This document shows positions 1 to 6,759 of a stretch of 64,000 nucleotides of DNA, piece after piece (position 1 is the first letter of the stretch; every line of letters begins with the position of its first letter). Under the pieces are notes generated by a model. It searched no databases. It was not told the origin of the DNA and worked only from the letters and a program-made list of their open reading frames with translations. This DNA is from an uncultured Croceitalea sp. (GTDB lineage Bacteria > Bacteroidota > Bacteroidia > Flavobacteriales > Flavobacteriaceae), in the NCBI GenBank assembly GCA_947499565.1, contig CANMOV010000001.1:1302001-1366000 (forward strand), given 5' to 3'. The position numbers and the translations under genes are program-made.

Positions 1-16
1 TTAAGATTGTTTTCAT
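1..16 (-). CDS. N-terminal fragment of a third small secreted peptide paralogue
   Basis: Only the first five codons are inside the window. On the minus strand they read MKTIL, identical to the first five residues of the copy starting at 1158. The bases just upstream of the start (17-30) resemble those upstream of the copy starting at 566: both have GATnTTGGGTTTT on the plus strand after the start codon complement. I infer a third member of the same tandem family, cut by the window edge. Five codons are weak evidence alone; the case rests on the matching leader and on its place in the array. Confidence 0.4.
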
Positions 17-228
17 GATATTGGGTTTTGTCGTTGTTATAACGCAGCTTAATCAACATCATATGTTTTGATTCGTTAAAAAGCACTAATAAATCGTTAA
101 GTTTATTTGTTGTAGATATTATCTTACAAATAATATTATTTAATGTAAGTTTTAGATTACAGTTAATACTCTTCAATTGTTTTTGTTGTAGAAGATTTTA
201 GTAATTATCTAAATGTAGAAACTATACT

Positions 229-327
229 TTACTTAGAATAAATACTAATTAATCTCAATTTGGTTTTGCGTAAAACCGGAGTAACGATACTTAATGTAAA
301 CGAGAAAAGAATAACTAATACTATCAT
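229..327 (-). CDS. Tiny predicted membrane peptide, 32 residues (copy 1)
   Basis: A short minus-strand frame starts at ATG 327 and ends at TAA 229. It encodes a hydrophobic stretch (IVLVILFSFTLSIVTPVL) followed by a basic tail (RKTKLRLISIYSK), as expected for a single-pass inner-membrane peptide. Its start lies 2 nt after the stop of the secreted peptide gene at 330-566. The junction TAA-TT-ATG is the same as at the second cassette (815-919). The peptide matches no family I recognise. The identical position, spacing and overall design of the two copies are the main support; function is unknown. Confidence 0.45.
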   Translation of the reverse strand: MIVLVILFSFTLSIVTPVLRKTKLRLISIYSK

Positions 328-329
328 AA

Positions 330-566
330 TTAGGCTAATTTAGAACGGTTTCTTTTAGTCTTAAAGTTTAATTCCTTTTTAACTCTAAGGTTTTTGAACA
401 TATACAATCTAGCAACTTCTTTTTCTAGTTTGTTAGACTTCTTAAGTTTTATGTTCAATTCAACAGTTGCGGTCTTAGTTTCAACCTTAACTTCTTTGAT
501 AGGAGACTGAGCTATAGCTGCTGTCCCTAAGAAGATTATGAAGATTAAAGTTAAAACTGATTTCAT
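330..566 (-). CDS. Small secreted basic peptide, 78 residues (copy 1)
   Basis: The protein starts with a signal peptide (MKSVLTLIFIIFLGTAAIAQ, likely cut after AIA). A variable middle of about 30 residues follows, then a strongly basic C-terminus with VARLYMFKN and FKTKRNRSKLA. It is a paralogue of the protein at 922-1158: the last 29 residues match at 25 positions, while the middle has diverged. The two copies use different codons for the conserved tail, so the protein rather than the DNA appears to be under selection. A conserved 24-bp element lies 156 nt upstream, and a tiny membrane ORF follows after 2 nt. I do not recognise a named family. A periplasmic or secreted role is inferred from the signal peptide only. 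Confidence 0.75.
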   Translation of the reverse strand: MKSVLTLIFIIFLGTAAIAQSPIKEVKVETKTATVELNIKLKKSNKLEKEVARLYMFKNLRVKKELNFKTKRNRSKLA

Positions 567-721
567 GATTTGGGTTTTTATTACATTGTAAATTTACCAT
601 AGCATACAAACTGAAATAGATTTTGGTCGCTCTACAGCATAAAAATTTCGCTGTAAAACATTTATTGGGACAAAGTGTATTTTATCTTCGACAAACGTTT
701 ATAACCCAAAAGACACCTCAT

Positions 722-745
722 CTATTTGAAGTGTATTTAATCGAT
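722..745 (-). promoter_or_regulatory. Conserved upstream element of peptide cassette 1
   Basis: These 24 bases match 1312-1335 at 22 positions. The left half contains CTATTTG and the right half GTGTATTT followed by ATCGAT. The near end is 156 nt upstream of the start codon at 566; the counterpart lies 154 nt upstream of the start at 1158. The element sits in an imperfect dyad (ACACCTC at 714-720 against GAAGTGT at 728-734). The surrounding leader is much less conserved. A regulator-binding site is inferred; no protein is identified. Confidence 0.4.
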
Positions 746-814
746 AATTCGTTAGAGGTTGTGTATTCCGTTAGATAGTAGTTAACCTATAAAAAGCAAA
801 ATGCATTACTAAAA

Positions 815-919
815 CTATTTTCTCACTGGTTTACGTACCAGCTTATAACTAAGTAAAATGGCACCAGTAACAAAAATTGAACTTGTAAAAAGTAATAATG
901 CAGTTAAGAATGCAATCAT
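815..919 (-). CDS. Tiny predicted membrane peptide, 34 residues (copy 2)
   Basis: A minus-strand frame runs from ATG 919 to TAG 815. It encodes a hydrophobic segment of about 23 residues (starting MIAFLTALLLFTSS) and ends in a basic tail, SYKLVRKPVRK. That pattern suits a single-pass membrane peptide with its C-terminus in the cytoplasm. It begins 2 nt after the stop of the secreted peptide gene at 922-1158, so translational coupling is likely. Copy 1 at 229-327 has the same spacing and hydrophobic-then-basic layout. The family is unknown to me. Confidence 0.5.
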   Translation of the reverse strand: MIAFLTALLLFTSSIFVTGAILLSYKLVRKPVRK

Positions 920-921
920 AA

Positions 922-1158
922 TTATGCTAGTTTAGAACGGTTTCTTTTTGTTTTAAATGCCAACTCTTTTTTAATTCTAGAATTTTTAAACATATATAAT
1001 CTAGCCACCTTGTTATCCTCTTTAGTTGTTTGTTTAAGCTCTACCTTTATAACAACACTTTTGGTGATAGTTTCAACCTTTACTTCTTTAGTAGTATTTT
1101 GAGCTACTCCAAAAGTTCCGAAGAAGATTATTGCTGTAAGAGTTAAAATTGTTTTCAT
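922..1158 (-). CDS. Small secreted basic peptide, 78 residues (copy 2)
   Basis: This is the paralogue of 330-566 and has exactly the same length when started at ATG 1158. That start gives a clean signal peptide, MKTILTLTAIIFFGTFGVAQ. The frame stays open upstream to 1251, but the extension is charged and has no counterpart in copy 1, so I reject it. The mature part is about 58 residues and ends with VARLYMFKN and FKTKRNRSKLA, shared with copy 1. It is followed after 2 nt by a tiny membrane ORF, and the conserved upstream element lies at 1312-1335. No function is known; the strict conservation of the basic tail suggests a binding or structural role. Confidence 0.75.
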   Translation of the reverse strand: MKTILTLTAIIFFGTFGVAQNTTKEVKVETITKSVVIKVELKQTTKEDNKVARLYMFKNSRIKKELAFKTKRNRSKLA

Positions 1159-1311
1159 GTCCCTTTTCTTTACAATGTAAAAGTAGTCTGACATGAAACT
1201 CAGAATAGCGATAACTCGGTCTAGAGCACTAAATTTTCGCCTAAAAACCAATACTTAGATTAAGTGCAGAAAAGTATCGACAAGAGTTTTAGATCCGACG
1301 AACAACACACC

Positions 1312-1335
1312 CTATTTGGAGTGTATTTCATCGAT
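1312..1335 (-). promoter_or_regulatory. Conserved upstream element of peptide cassette 2
   Basis: This is the second copy of the 24-bp element found at 722-745 (22 of 24 identical), placed 154 nt upstream of the start at 1158. An ACAC...GTGT dyad surrounds its left half (1306-1324). It ends about 10 bp before the stop of the M23 gene at 1345. It is probably a regulatory site shared by the paralogous cassettes; this is inferred from conservation and spacing alone. Confidence 0.4.
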
Positions 1336-1344
1336 GATTAGCTA

Positions 1345-2016
1345 TTATAGCTTAAATAAAAGATTTGGGTCTGGGCAGTTGTCTTTATAAAAACCTAAAT
1401 CGTTTTTGTTACAAACACCCGGGTAATCCCCTTTAAATTCTCCTATAACTTGTATTATTTGAAAATGAAGGTGTGGAGCATAATTCACATTAATATCTGG
1501 AGTGCCCAAAGTGGCAAGAGTTTCTCCTTTACTAAACTCCTTACCTCTATAGAATCCTTTTAATGATTCTAGTGATAAGTGTCCATATAAAGTATAGAAT
1601 GAAACCATTTCAACAGTATGTTCCAAAATAATGGTAGGTCCATAATTACCGGAATCATCATTATTTTTAAAACTATGTACTTTACCAGCAATTGGTGTAA
1701 TAACTCTTGTGCCAGCAGCGCACCAAAAATCCATACCTAAATGTATATTTCTTTCTTTTCCCTCTGAAAAACGACTAGATGAAGTATATAGATTCCTCTT
1801 TTCAAGATAACCTCCAAAGGCTACCTTAGCCTTATTCTTTTCCAAAACTTGATCAATATAAGTTTGACACAGAACTGGGTTAGAAATAGCAATAGTTAAT
1901 AATTCTGGATTCTCAGAAGATAAGTCAATAGTGCAATATTCTTCTTGCTTTATGCTTGTATCAAGGATTAGCACGCTTCCATTTGATAAACTTTTTAAAA
2001 CTGATATTAAATTCAT
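1345..2016 (-). CDS. M23 family metallopeptidase (LytM-like)
   Basis: Zinc endopeptidases of the M23 family cut peptide cross-links in peptidoglycan. The C-terminal half of this 223-residue protein carries the family's zinc and catalytic motifs in order: HLGMD (HxxxD, near residue 93), a later YGHLS, and PHLHFQI (HxH). The N-terminal 80 residues are not recognised. There is no obvious signal peptide or membrane segment, which is unusual for an enzyme acting on the wall; export by another route or a different substrate is possible. It stands alone between the peptide cassettes and the divergent msrA. Confidence 0.85.
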   Translation of the reverse strand: MNLISVLKSLSNGSVLILDTSIKQEEYCTIDLSSENPELLTIAISNPVLCQTYIDQVLEKNKAKVAFGGYLEKRNLYTSSSRFSEGKERNIHLGMDFWCAAGTRVITPIAGKVHSFKNNDDSGNYGPTIILEHTVEMVSFYTLYGHLSLESLKGFYRGKEFSKGETLATLGTPDINVNYAPHLHFQIIQVIGEFKGDYPGVCNKNDLGFYKDNCPDPNLLFKL

Positions 2017-2106
2017 TAGTACTAATACAATATCATGTTAACATATTTTAGCAGAGTAAATTCGTAAGGCTTATTATCTTGCGACTACTAAAGAAAAAAA
2101 TTGACT

Positions 2107-2787
2107 ATGAAATTATCAAAAAATACACTTTTAATAGCACTTTTATTAGTCTCTTTTAGCTGTCAACCTAAATCAAAAACTTTAAAAGAGTTAGCTGTTG
2201 AACCTATCCCAGAAAAGGTAACATATACTACTGAAGAACTACAAGAATATGAAACAGCGTATTTTGCAAGCGGATGCTTTTGGTGTGTTGAAGCAATTTT
2301 TGAAAGTGTAAATGGAGTTAAAGAAGTTGTTTCTGGATACTCCGGTGGACCAGAAAAGAATCCAACATATGAACAAGTTGCTTATGGCAGAACTAGGCAT
2401 GCAGAAGCTGTTGAAGTTTACTATGACCCAGAAGTTATTTCCTTTCAAAAACTAGTTCAAGTATTTTTTGGGTCGCATGATCCTACTTCTTTAAATAGAC
2501 AAGGGCCAGATAGAGGCTCACAATACCGTTCTATAGCCTTTTATAAAAACAAGGAAGAAAAGAAGGCCATTGATGATTACATTTCTCTATTAACTTCTGA
2601 AAGTGTTTATGATAGACCTATTGTTACCGAAGTAACTAAATTTGAAATCTTCTATGATGCAGAGGATTATCATCAAGATTATGAAAGAAAAAACCCAAAC
2701 AACTCCTACATTAGGGCAGTATCCATACCAAGGTTAAACCGTTTTAAAAAGAATTTTGGAGAGTTTTTAAAGAAAGATGTGCATTAG
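2107..2787 (+). CDS. msrA: Peptide-methionine (S)-S-oxide reductase, lipoprotein
   Basis: MsrA reduces methionine-S-sulfoxide in oxidised proteins. The catalytic GCFWC motif is near residue 57 (SGCFWCVEAIFE). Family blocks GYSGG, QGPDRGSQYRS and FYDAEDYHQDY follow. A lipoprotein signal with lipobox SFSC ends near residue 20, so the enzyme is probably anchored in the cell envelope and repairs periplasmic proteins. The start is ATG 2107; an upstream in-frame TTG at 2101 would only add two residues. There is no fused MsrB domain and no msrB beside it. The neighbours are transcribed toward or away from it, so it is probably monocistronic. Confidence 0.93.
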   Translation: MKLSKNTLLIALLLVSFSCQPKSKTLKELAVEPIPEKVTYTTEELQEYETAYFASGCFWCVEAIFESVNGVKEVVSGYSGGPEKNPTYEQVAYGRTRHAEAVEVYYDPEVISFQKLVQVFFGSHDPTSLNRQGPDRGSQYRSIAFYKNKEEKKAIDDYISLLTSESVYDRPIVTEVTKFEIFYDAEDYHQDYERKNPNNSYIRAVSIPRLNRFKKNFGEFLKKDVH

Positions 2788-2822
2788 AATAGTAGGTATA
2801 TAAATGGATTTGGGATTACCAG

Positions 2823-4334
2823 CTAGTTCTCTAACACAACCTCACTGTACTTAGAGTTCACTCGAATGGATTTACCAGAATCTGCATTTGTTTGAAAGCC
2901 TTTACAAACTACATTATCAAAATTTTTAGTACGTTCCATGTTCCACTCAGATGGATAGTCCATGTTAGACTTTGTTCCATTTAAATAAAAAGACACTGGT
3001 GTTTTAGGAACCTTACAACTAAACTCTCCATTTTGTAGCGACACATCTATATCTGAAAAATTATTTGATACCGAATTAATTTTAACTGCCCCAAGTTTAT
3101 TGGTAAGTAATACACTTTTATTTAATCTATCAATAACCACATTAGATGAGATGGAATTAAGACGTAACTCCCCTACTTCCTTAAGGTTTACTCTATCTGA
3201 ATAATCTGTTTTTAATTGCCCATAATTCCATTTTTGAACCTGCACTGGAGAGTAAGATGCTCTAATGTTAGTATTACTGCCTTCTATAGTGGAAGCAAGC
3301 AAGCTTACATACTGTAAGCTTGCGTCCATATTGTTTGTTGTTTCTGCCAATTTTACTTCACCATGCCGCACATTCATTTTTAGTTTAACCGACTTTGGCA
3401 TTTTTATCTTAATTGTTTTCTTTACTTTATACCGCTTACTGTCACCATCCCTTGAGTGATAAAAAATATTAGATTTAGAATTACGAATATTGTCTCTTCT
3501 AATTAAACGCATAGAATCTCTTTTAATCTTCATGGCATCGCGCTGTAAGCGCATAGCTTTGCGCTGCACATCTCTTTCCTCCATACGCTTTATAACTTCC
3601 TCATTACGCTTAGCTATTTCTTCTTCCTGCTTTTCAAGCCTCTCTTTCATTTCTAGTAAACGTTCCTCATTAACCTCTTCAAATTTCTTACCCCATTCTT
3701 CAAAATTCTTTTTAAATTCTTCATCAAAACCCTTATCAAATTGCTTTTTCCATTGCTTCATATACTTTTCACCATCTTTTTGATAAGCTTCATAATCAAA
3801 ATTGATATTTGGGATTGGAGGTAAATTAGGAATTACTGGCATCTCCGGAATAACTGCTAACTCAACCAGCTCAGATAATCTGGACAATTCAGAAAGTTCT
3901 GAAAGTTCTGAAAGTTCGGATAACTCTACCAATTCTGGGAATTTTAAATCTTCAAAAAGTGGTTCAAAATTAAAATCAAAGTCAATATTAGCGTCTGACC
4001 AATGGCTTACGGAATTATTAAAAAGGAAGTGATTCTCTCTGCCAGTAGAAATCTCTATTTCCTTACTGTTTCCTTTTATATCAATACCACCATTTTTAAA
4101 GTAGCGCTCAGCTTCTTCATTTGTTGCACCATCCAATTCAATAGTAGCAACAATTTCTACTTGGTTTTTATTCCAAGTTTCAAATTCAATATCTGCATTA
4201 CTTGTATTAATATTTAATACCGTGTTATCTCCAACATTAAAAGTCTCCTTAAAAGTTTTCGATTCTGTCTGGGCAATTGCCCCGGCGGTGATGAACACCG
4301 AGGTTATTGCACTAAATAATAGCTGTCTGTTCAT
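2823..4334 (-). CDS. DUF4097-like secreted protein with ELS repeats, sigma-operon partner
   Basis: This 503-residue protein has a signal peptide (cut after GAIAQ). Next comes a beta-rich segment of adhesin-like type (NTSNADIEFETWNKNQVEI), then a low-complexity run of ELS tripeptides around residues 130-155 and a proline-rich stretch. A long highly charged coiled coil (about residues 190-290, rich in K, E, R and M) leads into a second beta-rich domain with alternating short strands, typical of DUF4097 proteins. It is the third gene of an ECF sigma operon and overlaps the anti-sigma-like gene by 23 nt. I infer an envelope protein tied to the sigma switch; its actual function is not known. Confidence 0.7.
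   Translation of the reverse strand: MNRQLLFSAITSVFITAGAIAQTESKTFKETFNVGDNTVLNINTSNADIEFETWNKNQVEIVATIELDGATNEEAERYFKNGGIDIKGNSKEIEISTGRENHFLFNNSVSHWSDANIDFDFNFEPLFEDLKFPELVELSELSELSELSELSRLSELVELAVIPEMPVIPNLPPIPNINFDYEAYQKDGEKYMKQWKKQFDKGFDEEFKKNFEEWGKKFEEVNEERLLEMKERLEKQEEEIAKRNEEVIKRMEERDVQRKAMRLQRDAMKIKRDSMRLIRRDNIRNSKSNIFYHSRDGDSKRYKVKKTIKIKMPKSVKLKMNVRHGEVKLAETTNNMDASLQYVSLLASTIEGSNTNIRASYSPVQVQKWNYGQLKTDYSDRVNLKEVGELRLNSISSNVVIDRLNKSVLLTNKLGAVKINSVSNNFSDIDVSLQNGEFSCKVPKTPVSFYLNGTKSNMDYPSEWNMERTKNFDNVVCKGFQTNADSGKSIRVNSKYSEVVLEN
3862..3938 (-). repeat. 9-bp tandem repeat encoding ELS tripeptides
   Basis: Within the DUF4097-like gene the plus strand repeats GAAAGTTCT at 3892-3900 and 3901-3909, and with one change at 3910-3918. 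More diverged units lie on both sides. On the coding strand each unit encodes Glu-Leu-Ser. Because the unit is a multiple of three, slippage would change repeat number without a frameshift. Confidence 0.7.
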
Positions 4335-4896
4335 TTTTTGATAATTTTAATTGATTTAACTTCTCTTTTAATTTTTTTAATAATTGCAATCGTAATTGTA
4401 AATTTTGAATTAGAGCCTCAATGGTTTGATCATTAGGACCAATTTCATTTAGTTCTTTATTCAGCTTTTTATACTCTTTATTAAGTTCCGCAAGCTGTTC
4501 CATATAACTATCCACAATATCTTTATTCTCATCGGACACCTCTAAACCTGCCAACGCAATATTAATATTAGCCACATAATAATTTTCCACCTTTTTTAAA
4601 TCCGGAGATAAATCTCCTAGCGATATACCTTCTTCAGATTTTTCGTCATCAGTAGTACTAACAATACTTGTTTTTGGCGTGGAGTTATCTGTAGTATTTA
4701 TATAAAAGTAACTCGCTAATCCTACCAAAATAACAAGCGATGCAGCAATCTTTAACCAGAAGTGAGCATTACTGCCTGCCTTTTTAGGCATTTCGTTTTC
4801 TAACTTTTCAAAGAAACGATCTTCATGCCCTTTCTTCATTTGATAGTTTTCTTTTTTTCGCTGCTCTTCAAATAGCTTTCTAAGATCTTGTGCCAT
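4312..4896 (-). CDS. Anti-sigma factor-like single-pass membrane protein
   Basis: The gene lies directly downstream of an ECF sigma factor and overlaps it by 17 nt. The 194-residue product has a charged cytoplasmic N-terminus of about 45 residues, one membrane segment (WLKIAASLVILVGLASYFYI) and an outer part with a leucine/lysine-rich coiled coil at the C-terminus. This is the layout of anti-sigma proteins that hold an ECF sigma at the inner membrane. No zinc-binding HxxxCxxC motif is seen, so it is not a classical ZAS-type anti-sigma factor. The role rests on operon position and topology. The next gene starts inside its 3' end. Confidence 0.7.
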   Translation of the reverse strand: MAQDLRKLFEEQRKKENYQMKKGHEDRFFEKLENEMPKKAGSNAHFWLKIAASLVILVGLASYFYINTTDNSTPKTSIVSTTDDEKSEEGISLGDLSPDLKKVENYYVANINIALAGLEVSDENKDIVDSYMEQLAELNKEYKKLNKELNEIGPNDQTIEALIQNLQLRLQLLKKLKEKLNQLKLSKNEQTAII

Positions 4897-5419
4897 ATTT
4901 TAATTCGCTTAGTGATTCTTTTAAATAATTTTTACCTCTCAATAGCCTAGTCCTGCTTGCTGTCTCTGAGATGCCCAAAATTTCTGAAATCTCTTTATGA
5001 TCATACCCTTCTACTAAAAACAATTGTACTACGTACTTATATTTCTCTGGCAACTCTTCTATTCTCTTTTTAACTTCTTCTACGTTAACACCTTCACTAA
5101 CGTCCCAATTTTCATCATCTGCTATATGCATATAACTCTCATCCAATTCAATAGTTTTTTGATGCTTTGACTTTAAAAAATCAATACTGCCATTGACCAC
5201 AATCCTTTTTAACCAAGCTCCAAAAGTGACTTCTCCTTTAAATTGATGAATACGTTGGAATGCTTTTATAAATGACTCTTGCAAAACATCTTCAGCATCA
5301 TCAGAATTTTTCAAAAACCGCATTGCAACACAGAACATACCATCACAATACTGCTTGTAAAGCTTCATTTGTGCCATACGGTCATTCAACTTACATTGTT
5401 CTACCAATTCTAATTGCAA
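4880..5419 (-). CDS. ECF-type RNA polymerase sigma factor
   Basis: This sigma-70 family extracytoplasmic-function factor has region 2 at about residues 20-90 (DAEDVLQESFIKAFQRI) and region 4 at about 115-175 (YDHKEISEILGISETASRTRL, a helix-turn-helix). The two regions and the 179-residue length fit the RpoE/SigW group. The start is uncertain: no ATG precedes the conserved part. I use TTG 5419, which gives LELVEQCKLNDR; the first internal ATG, at 5377, would cut into the conserved N-terminal helix. It heads a three-gene operon with overlapping ends (sigma, anti-sigma-like, DUF4097-like), so autoregulation is likely. Confidence 0.9.
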   Translation of the reverse strand: MQLELVEQCKLNDRMAQMKLYKQYCDGMFCVAMRFLKNSDDAEDVLQESFIKAFQRIHQFKGEVTFGAWLKRIVVNGSIDFLKSKHQKTIELDESYMHIADDENWDVSEGVNVEEVKKRIEELPEKYKYVVQLFLVEGYDHKEISEILGISETASRTRLLRGKNYLKESLSELKYGTRS

Positions 5420-5674
5420 TACGGTTGGTTTTTGGTTTAGTATTATTAGTTGTTGTTTAAAAGACGATATAAAAAAAGTAATGTGGCAAAATAATAGGGT
5501 TTGAAATAAAAATAGTAGTTAGAAATTATAAAATTGAAACAAAACTATCTATTTATCAGATACTTAAGTTAATATCAAAAGACTTCTATTTTAAATTAAG
5601 TTAAGGTAAGTAACTTCTAATAATGCCCCAATATAAAATGAAAACTTGCTACCTTCGTAAGTAGTTGCATAATT

Positions 5675-6721
5675 ATGACTCTCAAAAAAAAGCAAAGCAG
5701 CACAACAAAGCGTATCGCTAAAATTAAACAACTTAGAAAACAAGAGCCTTCTGCTACGGAGATAGTTAAGGGTATCGTAGAAGGTGATAAAGCACATTTA
5801 GCAAGAGCAATTACCTTAATAGAGAGTTCCAATCAAAATCACTCGAAAAAAGCTCACCAAATAATTGAAGCCTCACTTTCCAAGAGAACAGCCAGTATAA
5901 GAATTGGTATAACTGGTGTTCCAGGAGTGGGAAAAAGTACATTTATTGAAGCTTTTGGTAAAATGCTTACGGGTTTGGGTAAAAAGGTAGCTGTGCTAGC
6001 GGTAGACCCCACTAGTTCTTTAAGCAAGGGTAGTATTTTAGGAGATAAAACCAGAATGGAACTTTTAGCAAAGGATCCGAATGCTTTTATTAGACCTTCT
6101 CCTTCTAGCGAATCTTTAGGTGGTGTGGCAAGAAAAACGCGTGAGAGTATTATTCTATGCGAAGCCGCAGGCTATGATATAATTTTAGTTGAAACTGTTG
6201 GTGTTGGGCAAAGCGAAACTGTTGTCCATGGAATGGTAGATTTTTTCCTTTTGTTAAAGCTTGCTGGAGCTGGTGATGAACTACAAGGAATAAAACGTGG
6301 CATTATGGAAATGGCAGATGGTGTTGTAATTAATAAAGCAGATGGCGCAAACAAGGTTGAAGCTGATAAAGCAAAAATTGAATTTACAAGTGCCCTGCAT
6401 TTGTACCCAGCAAAAGATAATAATTGGTACCCCAAGGTGTTAACCTGTTCTGCTATACAAAATGAAGGGATTACCAATGTATGGGAGATGATTACTGAAT
6501 TTACCAACTTAGCAACTAAAAGCTTGTCATTCGATAAAAATAGAATTAAGCAAAACCAAAATTGGTTTGTAGAAACAGTAAATGATAAATTGTATCATAA
6601 TTTCTACAATGACGAATTGGTAAAAACCGAGTTGAATAAATTATTATTAGAAATAGAAGAAAACAAAATTTCACCATTTTTTGCTGCAAAAAAGCTCCTA
6701 AAGCTAAAAGAATCGCCATAA
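5675..6721 (+). CDS. meaB: Methylmalonyl-CoA mutase-associated GTPase MeaB
   Basis: MeaB is a G3E-family P-loop GTPase that protects and reloads the B12-dependent methylmalonyl-CoA mutase. The Walker A motif GVPGVGKST lies at residues 81-89. DPTSS, the switch-region sequence VETVGVGQSE and the base-binding NKADG follow in the usual order. The 348 residues are slightly longer than the E. coli homologue because of a basic N-terminal extension. No mutase subunit is adjacent, so its partner must be encoded elsewhere. TACCTTCG at 5650-5657 resembles a Bacteroidota -7 box. A GT2 gene follows after 38 nt. Confidence 0.93.
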   Translation: MTLKKKQSSTTKRIAKIKQLRKQEPSATEIVKGIVEGDKAHLARAITLIESSNQNHSKKAHQIIEASLSKRTASIRIGITGVPGVGKSTFIEAFGKMLTGLGKKVAVLAVDPTSSLSKGSILGDKTRMELLAKDPNAFIRPSPSSESLGGVARKTRESIILCEAAGYDIILVETVGVGQSETVVHGMVDFFLLLKLAGAGDELQGIKRGIMEMADGVVINKADGANKVEADKAKIEFTSALHLYPAKDNNWYPKVLTCSAIQNEGITNVWEMITEFTNLATKSLSFDKNRIKQNQNWFVETVNDKLYHNFYNDELVKTELNKLLLEIEENKISPFFAAKKLLKLKESP

Positions 6722-6731
6722 ATAAAAAGCC

Positions 6732-6739
6732 TAAATTTG
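6732..6739 (+). promoter_or_regulatory. Candidate -7 box (TAAATTTG)
   Basis: The sequence fits the Bacteroidota sigma-A -7 consensus TAnnTTTG and lies 20 nt before the ATG of the GT2 gene. No convincing TTG -33 box is seen at the right distance, so this is a weak call. Confidence 0.3.
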
Positions 6740-6759
6740 CGAAGTATTATTCCAAATAA

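Noticed and set aside
229-1158. Classical type I toxin-antitoxin locus
   Set aside because: The tiny hydrophobic peptides fit in size, but I found no antisense RNA promoter or overlapping RNA, and a secreted partner is not typical.
1159-1251. N-terminal extension of the second small peptide
   Set aside because: It hides the signal peptide and has no counterpart in the paralogue, which has the same 78-residue length from ATG.
3265-4217. Several plus-strand frames opposite the DUF4097-like gene
   Set aside because: They are mirror frames of a biased coding region (serine and lysine runs opposite ELS repeats and the coiled coil), with no domain, start signal or conservation.
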